The notes beneath the pieces are model-generated. The model saw only the letters and a list, made by a program, of their open reading frames with translations, ran no database searches and was not told the origin of the DNA. Both the position numbers and the translations under genes were made by a program. A stretch of 64,000 nt of DNA from Flavobacterium sp. (GTDB lineage Bacteria; Bacteroidota; Bacteroidia; Flavobacteriales; Flavobacteriaceae), in contig NZ_JBCNKR010000006.1 of assembly GCF_039595935.1 (NCBI RefSeq), positions 992,001-1,056,000 on the forward strand, in the 5' to 3' direction. Shown one piece after another: positions 30,398 through 39,187 of the stretch (positions within the stretch are counted from its first letter, which is position 1; each line of letters opens with the position of its first letter).

Positions 30398-31711
30398 TTA
30401 TTTTCTTAAACTTTCAATGAATTCCACTACAGCACTGTGTGAAACGGCAGTTTTTTTAAAATGAGCTTTAATTAAATGTCGTTCCTCGTCTGTAGCTTCA
30501 AATTGATTGATGATATTATTAAGATGCATTTTCATGTGTCCTTCCTGGATTCCGGTTGTAGTTAAAGAACGTAGTGCGGCAAAATTTTGCGCTAAACCTG
30601 CTACTGCTGTAATTTCCATCAACTCTTTGGCAGAAGGTTTTTCAAGCATTTCTAAACATAATTTTACCAGAGGATGAAGAGATGTTAATCCGCCTACAGT
30701 TCCTAAAGCCAAAGGAATTTCAAGCCAGAAAGTAAAAATTCCGTTTTCGATTTTAGCGTGAGATAAACTTGCATATTGTCCATTTTTTGAAGCATAAGCA
30801 TGAACTCCGGCTTCGACAGCTCTAAAATCATTTCCGGTTGCTAATACTACAGCATCAACACCATTCATGATTCCTTTATTATGTGTTACGGCTCTAAAAG
30901 GTTCAATTTCGGCAATTTGAACAGCCTGAACAAAACGCTCGGCAAATTCTTGCGGATTTGGAATATGTTTTTCTGCTAAGTCTTCAATTGGACAAGATAC
31001 TTCGGCTCTTACAAGACAATTTGGAACATAATTAGATAAAATGCTCATAATAACCGTTAGTGTATCATCTTCAGAAAACAAATCAGAGTTTTGAAATTCT
31101 TCTTTTAAAGTTGCTGCAAACTGCTCTAAACACGAATTGATAAAATTAGCGCCCATACTGTCTTTGGTTTCAAAAGCAGCATGAAGCTGAAAGTAATTTT
31201 CGAGTAAATTTCTCTTGTCTTTTAACTGAATATCTAAAATTCCGCCGCCGCGTTCCTGCATTTTTTTAGTAATGCTTTGCGTTTCAGAAAAAAACTTAGG
31301 TTTTATTTGTTCAAAAAAAGAATGCAATTTTTCAGCATCACCATTAAAATTAAAATGAACCTGACCAATTTTTTCAGTATCAATTATTGTAGCTTTAAAA
31401 CCTCCGCGTGTAGCCCAAAATTTTGCGGCTTTTGATGCAGCGGCAACAACTGAGCTTTCCTCAATTGCCATTGGTATCGTTTTGTACTTCCCGTTGATCA
31501 AAAAATTAGGCGCAACCCCAAGCGGAATATATAAATTGGTAATAGTATTCTCAATAAATTCATCGTGCAGCTGCTGTAGCTTTTCATCTGAATTCCAGTA
31601 ATTTCTTATAATATTCAAAGCCTCTTCGGGAGTCGAAAAATATTCGTTGGCGATCCAGTTAATTTTTTCTTTTTTGGATAATTTAGAAAATCCGGCAACA
31701 GCGTTGTTCAT
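30398..31711 (-). CDS. Hydroxymethylglutaryl-CoA reductase, class II
   Basis: 437 residues from the ATG at 31711; a TTG two codons earlier is less likely. Catalytic residues of the class II (Pseudomonas mevalonii-like) enzyme are visible: E84 in MAIEESSVVAAAS, Lys in THNKGIMNG, Asp in GNDFRAVEAG, and the C-terminal His in EGHMKMH. It reduces HMG-CoA to mevalonate. Although this class is called degradative in Pseudomonas, Flavobacteria use the mevalonate route for isoprenoid synthesis, and the adjacent GHMP kinase supports a biosynthetic direction. Confidence 0.94.
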   Translation of the reverse strand: MNNAVAGFSKLSKKEKINWIANEYFSTPEEALNIIRNYWNSDEKLQQLHDEFIENTITNLYIPLGVAPNFLINGKYKTIPMAIEESSVVAAASKAAKFWATRGGFKATIIDTEKIGQVHFNFNGDAEKLHSFFEQIKPKFFSETQSITKKMQERGGGILDIQLKDKRNLLENYFQLHAAFETKDSMGANFINSCLEQFAATLKEEFQNSDLFSEDDTLTVIMSILSNYVPNCLVRAEVSCPIEDLAEKHIPNPQEFAERFVQAVQIAEIEPFRAVTHNKGIMNGVDAVVLATGNDFRAVEAGVHAYASKNGQYASLSHAKIENGIFTFWLEIPLALGTVGGLTSLHPLVKLCLEMLEKPSAKELMEITAVAGLAQNFAALRSLTTTGIQEGHMKMHLNNIINQFEATDEERHLIKAHFKKTAVSHSAVVEFIESLRK

Positions 31712-31891
31712 TCTCAATATATTAAATAATAATGTTGCGGCAAAGATACTATTTTAAGAGTTTTGTTTGCTATGTATTTTAAATTTGAAAATACGCAATC
31801 GTTATTTTTTTTAACATTTAACACTTAAAATGTGTATTATGTTTATTTTTTTTACTAAAATTGGGCTCTTTTTATATTTAAAATAATTATA

Positions 31892-34062
31892 ATGAATACA
31901 AGTAAAATTACTGTAGTACTTTTATTTATAGTTGCATCGGTTTTCGGGCAGCAAAAAATAACAGTCGAAAACATTTATAGTGGAGCATTTCGGGCAAAAG
32001 GAATGGACGAATTGCAATCTTTAAAAAATACAAATCAATATACTGTTTTAAATGTTGATCAGGCAAGCAGAACAATGCAGATTGATTTATATGATTTTGC
32101 AACCCTGAAAAAAGTATCAAATTTAATTGATACAAAAAACTTCAAAGAACTTTCAGACGGAATTGACAGCTACACCTTCGATGCTTCAGAAAAAAAGATT
32201 TTAATTGCTTGTAATTCTAACCAAATCTTCCGTCACTCTTTTACAGCAGATTATTATTTATACGATATCGCTTCTAAATCTTTAACAAAACTTGTTGATT
32301 TTCAAATTCAGGAGCCGACTTTTTCTCCAGACGGAACAAAAATCGCTTATGCTAAAGAAAACAATTTGTATGTTTATGATGTAGCTTCAAAAAAATCTAC
32401 TGCTGTTACTACAGATGGAAAGAAAAATGCAGTTATAAACGGTATTACTGACTGGGTTTATGAAGAAGAATTTGCTTTTGTACGCGCATTCGACTGGAGT
32501 AAAGACAGTAAAAAATTAGCTTATATTCGTTTTGATGAAAGCCAGGTTCCTGAGTTTTCAATGTCAATCTTCAAAAAGATTTATATCCAACAATCGAAAC
32601 TTTTAAATATCCTAAAGCTGGAGAGAAAAACTCTGAAGTTTCTTTACATATTTATGATGCTGCAGGAAATACTTCTAAAAAAGTTGAATTAGGAAATTAC
32701 AATGATTTCTACATTGCCAGATTACAATGGACAAACGATAATAACACTTTATCTGCTCAGGTTTTAAACCGTCATCAGGATAATCTTGATTTATTATTTA
32801 TTGACGGAACTACAGCTGCAGCAAAAGTGGTTTTAAATGAAAAAGACAAAGCTTACGTAGATGTTACGGATAACTTAACTTTCTTAAAAGATAACAGTTT
32901 CATCTGGACTAGCGAAAAAGATGGTTTCAATCATATTTATGTTTATGATAAAACCGGAAAACTTAAAAATCAAGTTACAAAAGGAAACTGGGAAGTTGTT
33001 TCTTATTACGGTTTCGACGAAAAAACAAAAACTATTTTCTACCAGTCTACAGAAAATGGTTCTATCAACAGAGATATTTACAGAATTGGTTTAGACGGGA
33101 AAAATAAAACTCGTTTGACTACAAAAGTTGGAACTAGTGCGGCAACTTTCAGTCCTAATTTCCAATATTTCATTACAACATTCTCAAGTAATTTAGTACC
33201 TACGACTTATACTTTAAATGAGGCTAAAACAGGAAAAGAAATTCAGGTTATCGAAAATAATCAGGCTCTTGCTGATAAATTAAAAGCATATAATCTTCCT
33301 GCAAAAGAATTTTTTGTTTTAAAAACGGCTAAAGGAAACGAATTGAATGCTTGGATTTTAAAACCAAAAGATTTTGATCCTTCTAAAAAATATCCTGTTT
33401 TCATGTACCAATATTCTGGCCCTGGATCTCAACAGGTAAACAACGACTGGAATAACAGCGACGATTACTGGTTTTTATCTCTTACTCAGCAAGGTTATAT
33501 CGTAGCTTGCGTTGATGGTAGAGGAACTGGTTTTAAAGGTGCTGATTTCAAAAAAGTAACTCAGAAAGAATTAGGAAAATACGAAGTTGAAGATCAAATT
33601 GATGCTGCAAAAGTAATTGGAGCATATCCTTATGTTGATGCTTCAAGAATTGGAATTTTCGGATGGAGTTATGGAGGTTTTATGGCTTCTAACTGTATCT
33701 TCCAGGGGAATGATGTATTTAAAATGGCAATTGCTGTTGCTCCGGTTACAAACTGGAGATTTTATGACAGCGTTTACACAGAAAGATACATGCAGACTCC
33801 GCAGGAAAATGCAAGTGGATACGACCAAAACTCTCCTATAAACCACGTTGATAAATTGAAAGGTAAATTTTTATTGATTCACGGTTCTGGTGATGATAAC
33901 GTACATGTGCAAAATTCAATGCAGATGATGGAAGCATTAATTCAGGCTAATAAACAGTTTGATTCTCAAATTTATCCAGATAAAAACCATGGCATTTATG
34001 GCGGAAAAACGAGAATTCAGCTTTACAATAAGATGACAAATTTCATCAAAGAAAATTTATAA
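31892..34062 (+). pseudogene. Dipeptidyl-peptidase IV family serine peptidase, interrupted by one frameshift
   Basis: Two frames together give about 723 residues, the normal DPP-IV/prolyl tripeptidyl peptidase length. Frame 1 (31892 to about 32577) has the signal peptide (VASVFGQQ) and the first part of the beta-propeller. It goes out of frame at AAAAA (32573-32577); one more A restores SIFKKDLYPTIETFKYPKAG (18-20 residue junction). Frame 2 carries the rest of the propeller and the alpha/beta hydrolase with Ser in GWSYGGFM, Asp in GSGDDNVHV and His in KNHGIYGG. All catalytic residues and both halves are undamaged apart from this base. It cleaves X-Pro or X-Ala dipeptides outside the cytoplasm and lies next to two peptide transporters. 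As read, only a dead propeller fragment would be made. Confidence 0.88.
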
Positions 34063-34089
34063 TTTAAAAAGTATTAACCTTAAAAAATA

Positions 34090-35775
34090 ATGAATAATAT
34101 GGGAGAAACTCAAGTAAAAACTGGGCATCCAAAAGGACTTTGGGTATTGTTTGGAACGGAGATGTGGGAGAGATTCAATTTCTATGGAATGCGAGCTTTA
34201 TTAACTTTATTTCTTGTGAATTCATTATTAATGAAGGAAGAAGAAGCTTCACTAATTTATGGAGGTTTCCTTGGACTTTGTTATTTAACTCCAATGCTTG
34301 GAGGTTTTATTGCCGATCGTTTTTTAGGAAACAGAAATTGTATCTTATTAGGTGGATTGTTAATGGCAATAGGACAAATGTTGTTATTTACCAGTGGAAG
34401 TGTTTTTGAATCTAATTTGGCATTAGCGAAAGCTATTATGTATTGCGGATTAGGTGTAATTGTTTTTGGTAATGGATTCTTCAAACCAAATATTTCTAGT
34501 ATGGTTGGAAGTTTGTATCCAAAACAAGAAAAAACAAAATTAGATACTGCTTTCACTATTTTTTACATGGGTATTAATATTGGAGCTTTCTTAGGGCAGT
34601 CAATTTGTCCGTTATTAGGAGATGTGAAAGATGCAGGAGGAATTAGAGATATTCATGCATTCAGATGGGGTTTTATGGCAGCTTCTGGAGCAATGCTTAT
34701 TGGAACAATTCTTTTCTATTTCTTAAAAAACAAATATGTGGTTTCTCCGGAAGGAAGACCTTTAGGAGGTTTGCCTTCTAAAAATGTAGCAGAAGATTTT
34801 GAAGAAGGAGAAGCTCAAAAAGCAAATTTCTCTTCTAAATCATTAGTAATTGCAGGAGCGGCATTTATTGCTTTAGGATTCTTTTTTCATTATGTAGTTG
34901 GTCAGAATTTAATTTACACTTTGATCTATTCAAGTGGTTTGGCATTAGCGGGATTAATTATTTCTGATACATCATTGACTAAAATAGAAAGAGACAGAAT
35001 TATTGTAATTTATATCGTTTCCTTCTTTATTGTTTTCTTCTGGGCAGCATTTGAGCAGGCAGGTTCCTCATTGACTTTTATTGCGGATAACCAAACAGAC
35101 AGACATTTCTTTGGATGGTTAATGCCGCCATCGATGGTTCAGATTTTTAACGGACTTTTTGTTGTAGTAATGGCAGTTCCGTTTAGTGTTCTTTGGGATT
35201 TCTTAAGAGCAAAAGATAAAGAACCAATTTCGCCAGTAAAATTGGCTGCTGGATTAGTAATCATTTCAATAAGTTTCTTCATGATTGCTACTCAAGTTTC
35301 ATTTTTAGGAACTTCAGGATTATTACTTGTAAAATGGTTGATCTTGTTATATTTCTTAAATACTTGTGCAGAGTTATGTTTATCTCCAATTGGTTTATCA
35401 TTAGTAGGTAAATTATCGCCAAAACGTTTTGCATCATTATTATACGGAGTATTTTTCTTGTCTAATGCATCAGGTTATGCTTTAGGAGGTACTTTGGGTT
35501 CTATACTTCCGGCAACTGGAGATAAATTTGCAAAAGCAAAAGAATTAGGGATCGATCTTCAGGCAGTTTTAGACAAAAAAATAACACCTACAGCAGAACA
35601 ATTAGCATTATTAGATCAACATCAAATTAGTGATCATAATCCTATTTTTGCAGGATTTGAAATTCATAATTTATATGAGTTCTTTATGGTATTTGTTGTT
35701 CTTACTGGTATTGCGGCAATTATATTATTTGCTTTGACTCCATTGTTGAAAAAAATGATGCATGGTGTTAGATAA
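34090..35775 (+). CDS. POT/PTR2-family proton-dependent peptide transporter (first copy)
   Basis: 561 residues with about 14 hydrophobic segments. The signature ExxER-FYGMR (EMWERFNFYGMR, about 22-33) and the FYMGINIGAFLG motif are diagnostic of POT symporters for di- and tripeptides. It begins 27 bases after the DPP-IV-like gene, suggesting that dipeptides released outside are taken up here. An internal loop near 220-245 (GGLPSKNVAEDFEEGEA) is cytoplasmic. Its stop codon nearly touches the second copy. Confidence 0.94.
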   Translation: MNNMGETQVKTGHPKGLWVLFGTEMWERFNFYGMRALLTLFLVNSLLMKEEEASLIYGGFLGLCYLTPMLGGFIADRFLGNRNCILLGGLLMAIGQMLLFTSGSVFESNLALAKAIMYCGLGVIVFGNGFFKPNISSMVGSLYPKQEKTKLDTAFTIFYMGINIGAFLGQSICPLLGDVKDAGGIRDIHAFRWGFMAASGAMLIGTILFYFLKNKYVVSPEGRPLGGLPSKNVAEDFEEGEAQKANFSSKSLVIAGAAFIALGFFFHYVVGQNLIYTLIYSSGLALAGLIISDTSLTKIERDRIIVIYIVSFFIVFFWAAFEQAGSSLTFIADNQTDRHFFGWLMPPSMVQIFNGLFVVVMAVPFSVLWDFLRAKDKEPISPVKLAAGLVIISISFFMIATQVSFLGTSGLLLVKWLILLYFLNTCAELCLSPIGLSLVGKLSPKRFASLLYGVFFLSNASGYALGGTLGSILPATGDKFAKAKELGIDLQAVLDKKITPTAEQLALLDQHQISDHNPIFAGFEIHNLYEFFMVFVVLTGIAAIILFALTPLLKKMMHGVR

Positions 35776-35776
35776 G

Positions 35777-37264
35777 ATGGAAAACAATATTACAGCTTTA
35801 GAGGAAATTCAAAATTTTAAAGGCAAGTACCCAAAACAATTGTGGTACTTGTTTTTGGTTGAAATGTGGGAACGTTTTTGTTTCTACGGAATGCGCGGGG
35901 TTTTAGCTTTTTTTATGGTAGACCAATTAGGTTTAGTTGAAGGAAAAGCAAATTTACAATACGGTGCTATTCAGGCATTTGTTTACGCATTTACTTTTAT
36001 TGGCGGAATTTTCGCTGATAAAATATTAGGATTTAAAAAGTCACTTCTTTTTGGAGGAATTGTAATGATTTTAGGGAATTTGCTTATTGCGGCTTCTCCT
36101 CATGATTTCTTCTATTATGGAATAACACTTTCTATTATCGGAACAGGTTTCTTTAAGCCGAATGTTTCTTCGATGGTAGGAGAGTTGTATCATGAAAATG
36201 ACGGTCGTCGTGACGCAGGTTACGGATTGTTTTACGCCGGAATTAATATTGGAGGAATGCTTGGCGGCGCGATACCAATTTACTTAGGAAAAAACTATTC
36301 ATGGAGTCTTTGTTTTCTTTCTGCGGCTATTGTTATGGTAATTGGAGTAATAACTTTCCTTTTAACAAAAAAGCATTTAGCACCAATTGGAAATTCTCCT
36401 TTAGAAAATTATGAGCCTAAAAAACGTACTTTACGCGAAATCGCTGTATATGTGGGTTCATTTTTGGTTATACCTTTCGTTTATATAATGGTAATTAATT
36501 CTGATTATACAGAGTATTTCATGTATACAATGGGAGTAGTGGCATTAGCATATTTTGTCTACGAACTAATCATGATAAAAGATAGCAAACAACAGATTAA
36601 ACTTTTAGCTGCATTTGTATTTATCTTTGGGTATTTCATGTTTATGGCCATTTCAGAGCAATCTGGAGGATCATTGTCTTTATTTGCAAAAGATAATTTG
36701 TCAAGCAAAATGTTGTTTTTCCATATCGATCCAAACGTTGTAAATAATAGTATAAATTCGCTTTACGTTATTATCTTCAGTCCGCTAGTAGGGCTATTAT
36801 GGATTTACCTTGCTAAAAGAAAATTAGAGCCTAATACTGTTATTAAATTCGGATACTCGTTTATTTTACTGGCAGCCGGTTTCTTTATTTTCTACAGTGC
36901 CAGATTTTTTGTAGGTCAGGATGGGTTGAGTTCGCTTGATGTATTTGCTTTAGGATATTTAGTATATACCCTTGGTGAATTATGTATCGGTCCGATCGGA
37001 ATGTCAGTAATTACAAAATTATCTCCTAAACGTTTGTTTGGAATGATGATGGGATTGTGGTTTCTTTCTAGTGCCTTCGGACAATTTGCTGCCGGAAAAT
37101 TAGGTGCCGAAATATCTGATGCTAACACAGGAACAACGTTAATGTCTAAGCTTATTGCTTATACTGATGGTTATTACCAATTGGCATTGTATTCTTTAAT
37201 TGCGGGTGTAGCATTTATTGTTTTAACTCCGTTAATTAGAAGGTTAATGCAGGAAGTAAAATAG
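35777..37264 (+). CDS. POT/PTR2-family peptide transporter (second copy)
   Basis: 495 residues from the ATG at 35777, one base after the stop codon of the first copy. An in-frame ATG at 35762 would overlap it by 14 bases and is also possible. EMWERFCFYGMRG and FYAGINIGGMLGG carry the POT signature. It is clearly diverged from the first copy and lacks the long loop before membrane segment 7. The tandem pair is likely an old duplication with different peptide preference. Confidence 0.94.
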   Translation: MENNITALEEIQNFKGKYPKQLWYLFLVEMWERFCFYGMRGVLAFFMVDQLGLVEGKANLQYGAIQAFVYAFTFIGGIFADKILGFKKSLLFGGIVMILGNLLIAASPHDFFYYGITLSIIGTGFFKPNVSSMVGELYHENDGRRDAGYGLFYAGINIGGMLGGAIPIYLGKNYSWSLCFLSAAIVMVIGVITFLLTKKHLAPIGNSPLENYEPKKRTLREIAVYVGSFLVIPFVYIMVINSDYTEYFMYTMGVVALAYFVYELIMIKDSKQQIKLLAAFVFIFGYFMFMAISEQSGGSLSLFAKDNLSSKMLFFHIDPNVVNNSINSLYVIIFSPLVGLLWIYLAKRKLEPNTVIKFGYSFILLAAGFFIFYSARFFVGQDGLSSLDVFALGYLVYTLGELCIGPIGMSVITKLSPKRLFGMMMGLWFLSSAFGQFAAGKLGAEISDANTGTTLMSKLIAYTDGYYQLALYSLIAGVAFIVLTPLIRRLMQEVK

Positions 37265-37292
37265 TGCATGTTTTTTCAATTCATTTTTTGTT

Positions 37293-37300
37293 TAAATTTG
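37293..37300 (+). promoter_or_regulatory. -7 box (TAAATTTG) of the CxxC thioredoxin-like gene
   Basis: Exact TAnnTTTG match, 16 bases before the start codon, in the 52-base gap after the second POT gene. Confidence 0.5.
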
Positions 37301-37316
37301 CCAAAAATAACTTGTT

Positions 37317-37784
37317 ATGAAAAGAATATTATTAATAGCTTTTTTTGTAGTTGGAGCATTTGCTAGTCAGGCTCAGGAACTAAAATGGTATACTGATGTT
37401 AAAGAAGCGATCACAGTAAGTAATAAGGAGCAAAAGCCAATGCTGATGTTTTTTACAGGAAGTGACTGGTGCGGATGGTGCATTCGTTTGCAAAACGAAG
37501 TTTTAAAAACTGCCGAATTTAAAAAATGGGCTGCTGATAATGTTGTTTTAGTTGAATTAGATTATCCAAGAGCTGTGCCTCAAACGCCAGAGCTTAAAAA
37601 TCAAAATAACGAACTGCAACAAGCATTTGGTATTCAGGGATTTCCAACAGTATTCTTTACAAGTGCTGAAACAAGAGATGGAAGAATTAACTTTAAGGGA
37701 CTTGGAAAAACAGGTTATGTTGCCGGAGGTCCTTCTGCTTGGTTAACCGTTGCGGAAAGCATTGTTCATCCTAAAAAATCTTAA
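37317..37784 (+). CDS. Thioredoxin-fold exported protein with WCGWC active site
   Basis: 155 residues. Signal peptide to about 19 (ASQAQ). The redox motif is C52-G-W-C55 within GSDWCGWC, and the cis-proline is in GFPTVFF. This is the DUF255/thioredoxin_7-like type found in the periplasm of Bacteroidota, able to reduce or form disulfides in exported proteins. It is the first of three related genes; the other two have lost both cysteines of this motif. Own -7 box and terminator. Confidence 0.9.
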   Translation: MKRILLIAFFVVGAFASQAQELKWYTDVKEAITVSNKEQKPMLMFFTGSDWCGWCIRLQNEVLKTAEFKKWAADNVVLVELDYPRAVPQTPELKNQNNELQQAFGIQGFPTVFFTSAETRDGRINFKGLGKTGYVAGGPSAWLTVAESIVHPKKS

Positions 37785-37816
37785 ATAAACAATTAAGAAA
37801 TATTAAATTATATATT

Positions 37817-37849
37817 AAAACTCCTTACAATTTTGTAAGGAGTTTTTTT
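37817..37849 (+). terminator. Terminator of the CxxC thioredoxin-like gene
   Basis: AAAACTCCTTACA / TGTAAGGAGTTTT stem with a TTTTTTT run. Confidence 0.9.
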
Positions 37850-37950
37850 GTTTAGTAAGAAAAGATTTTCATTTGTCATCATTAAATTATTATTTCAATA
37901 TTAATTTATAAATAAAAAAACATATAATGTAATTTTTGATGTAATTAAAT

Positions 37951-37980
37951 TTGGATAATTAAAATATTGTGTTAATTTCG
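37951..37980 (+). promoter_or_regulatory. Promoter TTG-N19-TAATTTCG (second thioredoxin-like gene)
   Basis: -33 TTG at 37951-37953 and -7 TAATTTCG at 37973-37980. The third gene has the same arrangement with the same 19-base spacing (38673-38702), and both share TTGTGTTAATTT/TTTGTGTTAATTT around the -7 box. The start codon lies 30 bases downstream. Confidence 0.7.
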
Positions 37981-38010
37981 TCATGCTATACTAACCAAAA
38001 CCGATATAAT

Positions 38011-38463
38011 ATGACTAAAAAATTACTTATCCTACTGTTTTTTTTAGGTTCATTTTTCATGCAGGCACAAACACTTGCATGGAGAACAAACATGACTGAT
38101 GCAATCGCAATTAGTAATGAAGAAAGAAAACCAATGTTAATTTTATTCACTGCCTCAGGTGTACCAGAAAATCTTCAAAATGAAATCTTTAAAACGCCGG
38201 ATTTTGCAGTTTGGTCGCGTGATAATGTCATTCTTGTAAAATTAGATTTATCTGATGCGACAGCTTCAGATGGTGATAAAGAGCAGAACATTAAATTGAA
38301 GAATGCATTCGGAGTTGATGAATTGCCACAAGTATGTTACGCAATGGCTTCAATAAGAAAAAACAAAACAACTTTTAGCGCCCTTGGAAAAATTGCATAT
38401 AAGCCTGGAGGAGCAAAAGCATGGATTGCAGAATCAAATAATATCCTGCACCCAAGCGAATAA
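38011..38463 (+). CDS. Thioredoxin-fold paralog without CxxC (copy 2)
   Basis: 150 residues from the ATG at 38011; a longer reading starts within the promoter and was rejected. Signal peptide to about 20 (FMQAQ). The fold follows the first gene (LAWRTNMTDAIAISNEERKPML) but the CxxC site reads ASGVPENL, with no Cys. The cis-Pro segment is kept as DELPQVCYAM, with one Cys just after it. It cannot act as a dithiol thioredoxin; it may bind peptides or act as a chaperone. About half its residues agree with copy 3. Confidence 0.85.
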   Translation: MTKKLLILLFFLGSFFMQAQTLAWRTNMTDAIAISNEERKPMLILFTASGVPENLQNEIFKTPDFAVWSRDNVILVKLDLSDATASDGDKEQNIKLKNAFGVDELPQVCYAMASIRKNKTTFSALGKIAYKPGGAKAWIAESNNILHPSE

Positions 38464-38500
38464 TAACTTTAAATTAAGTTTTCTTAGTTTAATTTGTAGA

Positions 38501-38539
38501 ATCCCTTTTCAATTTTGGTTGAAAAGGGATATTTTTTTT
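38501..38539 (+). terminator. Terminator of thioredoxin-like copy 2, resembling the comEC 3' end
   Basis: Perfect 12-bp stem ATCCCTTTTCAA / TTGAAAAGGGAT and a T-run. The stem and flanks (AATCCCTTTTCA...TGAAAAGGGATATTTTTTT) repeat those at 39205-39245, which also encode the last residues of comEC. It is probably a fossil of that end carried along by duplication. Confidence 0.85.
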
Positions 38540-38672
38540 AAACAAGCTGAAATGTAAATTATACATTTAATATTTTAGAATGGAAAAATTTTCATTTTTT
38601 TCAAATTTTAAACCTTAAAAAATCAAATTCATTTTAATGCTGTTTTTTTGTAACTATTTGTTTTAAAGACGG

Positions 38673-38702
38673 TTGTTTGATGTTGGTTTTGTGTTAATTT
38701 AG
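38673..38702 (+). promoter_or_regulatory. Promoter TTG-N19-TAATTTAG (third thioredoxin-like gene)
   Basis: -33 TTG at 38673-38675 and -7 TAATTTAG at 38695-38702, start codon 31 bases downstream. It is the duplicate of the copy-2 promoter in spacing and sequence. Confidence 0.7.
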
Positions 38703-38733
38703 TTTTATTAACCAACCCAAAACCAATAAAACT

Positions 38734-39183
38734 ATGACCCGAAAACTACTTATCCTGCTATTTTTTCTAGTAACATTTTTAGCTAAATCGCAAAGTTTAG
38801 AATGGAAAACCAGTATAACCGACGCGATTAACATAAGCAATGAAGAAAGAAAACCACTTTTAATTTTATTTACGGCAGCTACTGCTCCCGAAAGCCTGGA
38901 AAAAGAGGTGTTTAGGACATTAGACTTTGAGAAATGGTCTCGCAAAAATGTGATTCTATTAAAACTTGATTTGTCTGATGCTGCAATGTCGAGCGAAGCT
39001 AAAGAACAAAACATTAAATTGAAAAATGCATTTGGAGTTATAGACTTGCCCGAAGTTTGTTATGCCAATGCTGCTATCAGAAAAGGCAAAACCGCTTTTG
39101 ATTTATTAGGCAGGCTTCCGTATAATTCGAATGGTGTAAAAGCTTTTATAACCGATTCTAATTTGATTTTAAACCCTGAATAA
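38734..39183 (+). CDS. Thioredoxin-fold paralog without CxxC (copy 3)
   Basis: 149 residues. Signal peptide to about 20 (LAKSQ). The segment SLEWKTSITDAINISNEERKP matches copy 2 closely, and the redox site reads ATAPESLE with no Cys. The cis-Pro region is DLPEVCYANAA. It lies tail to tail with comEC, 4 bases apart, and its terminator is inside the comEC reading frame. A redox-inactive exported binding protein is likely; the function is unknown. Confidence 0.85.
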   Translation: MTRKLLILLFFLVTFLAKSQSLEWKTSITDAINISNEERKPLLILFTAATAPESLEKEVFRTLDFEKWSRKNVILLKLDLSDAAMSSEAKEQNIKLKNAFGVIDLPEVCYANAAIRKGKTAFDLLGRLPYNSNGVKAFITDSNLILNPE

Positions 39184-39187
39184 AAGA

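Noticed and set aside
32573..32577. Programmed -1 frameshift as the first explanation of the broken DPP-IV-like gene
   Set aside because: The slip sites are only AAA AAG preceded by C or G, not the strong A AAA AAG, and I saw no obvious downstream pseudoknot; homopolymer miscall is simpler. It is kept as an alternative in the findings.
34140..34409. 89-residue plus-strand frame inside the first POT gene
   Set aside because: It lies in another frame of a clear transporter gene, and its composition is not protein-like.
37969..38010. Extended start of thioredoxin-like copy 2 (MLISSCYTNQ)
   Set aside because: It overlaps the -7 box, and copy 3 has no counterpart; the start at 38011 gives the shared signal peptide.
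38694..39014. 106-residue minus-strand frame opposite thioredoxin-like copy 3
   Set aside because: It is antisense to a gene with a signal peptide, promoter and paralog; no independent support.
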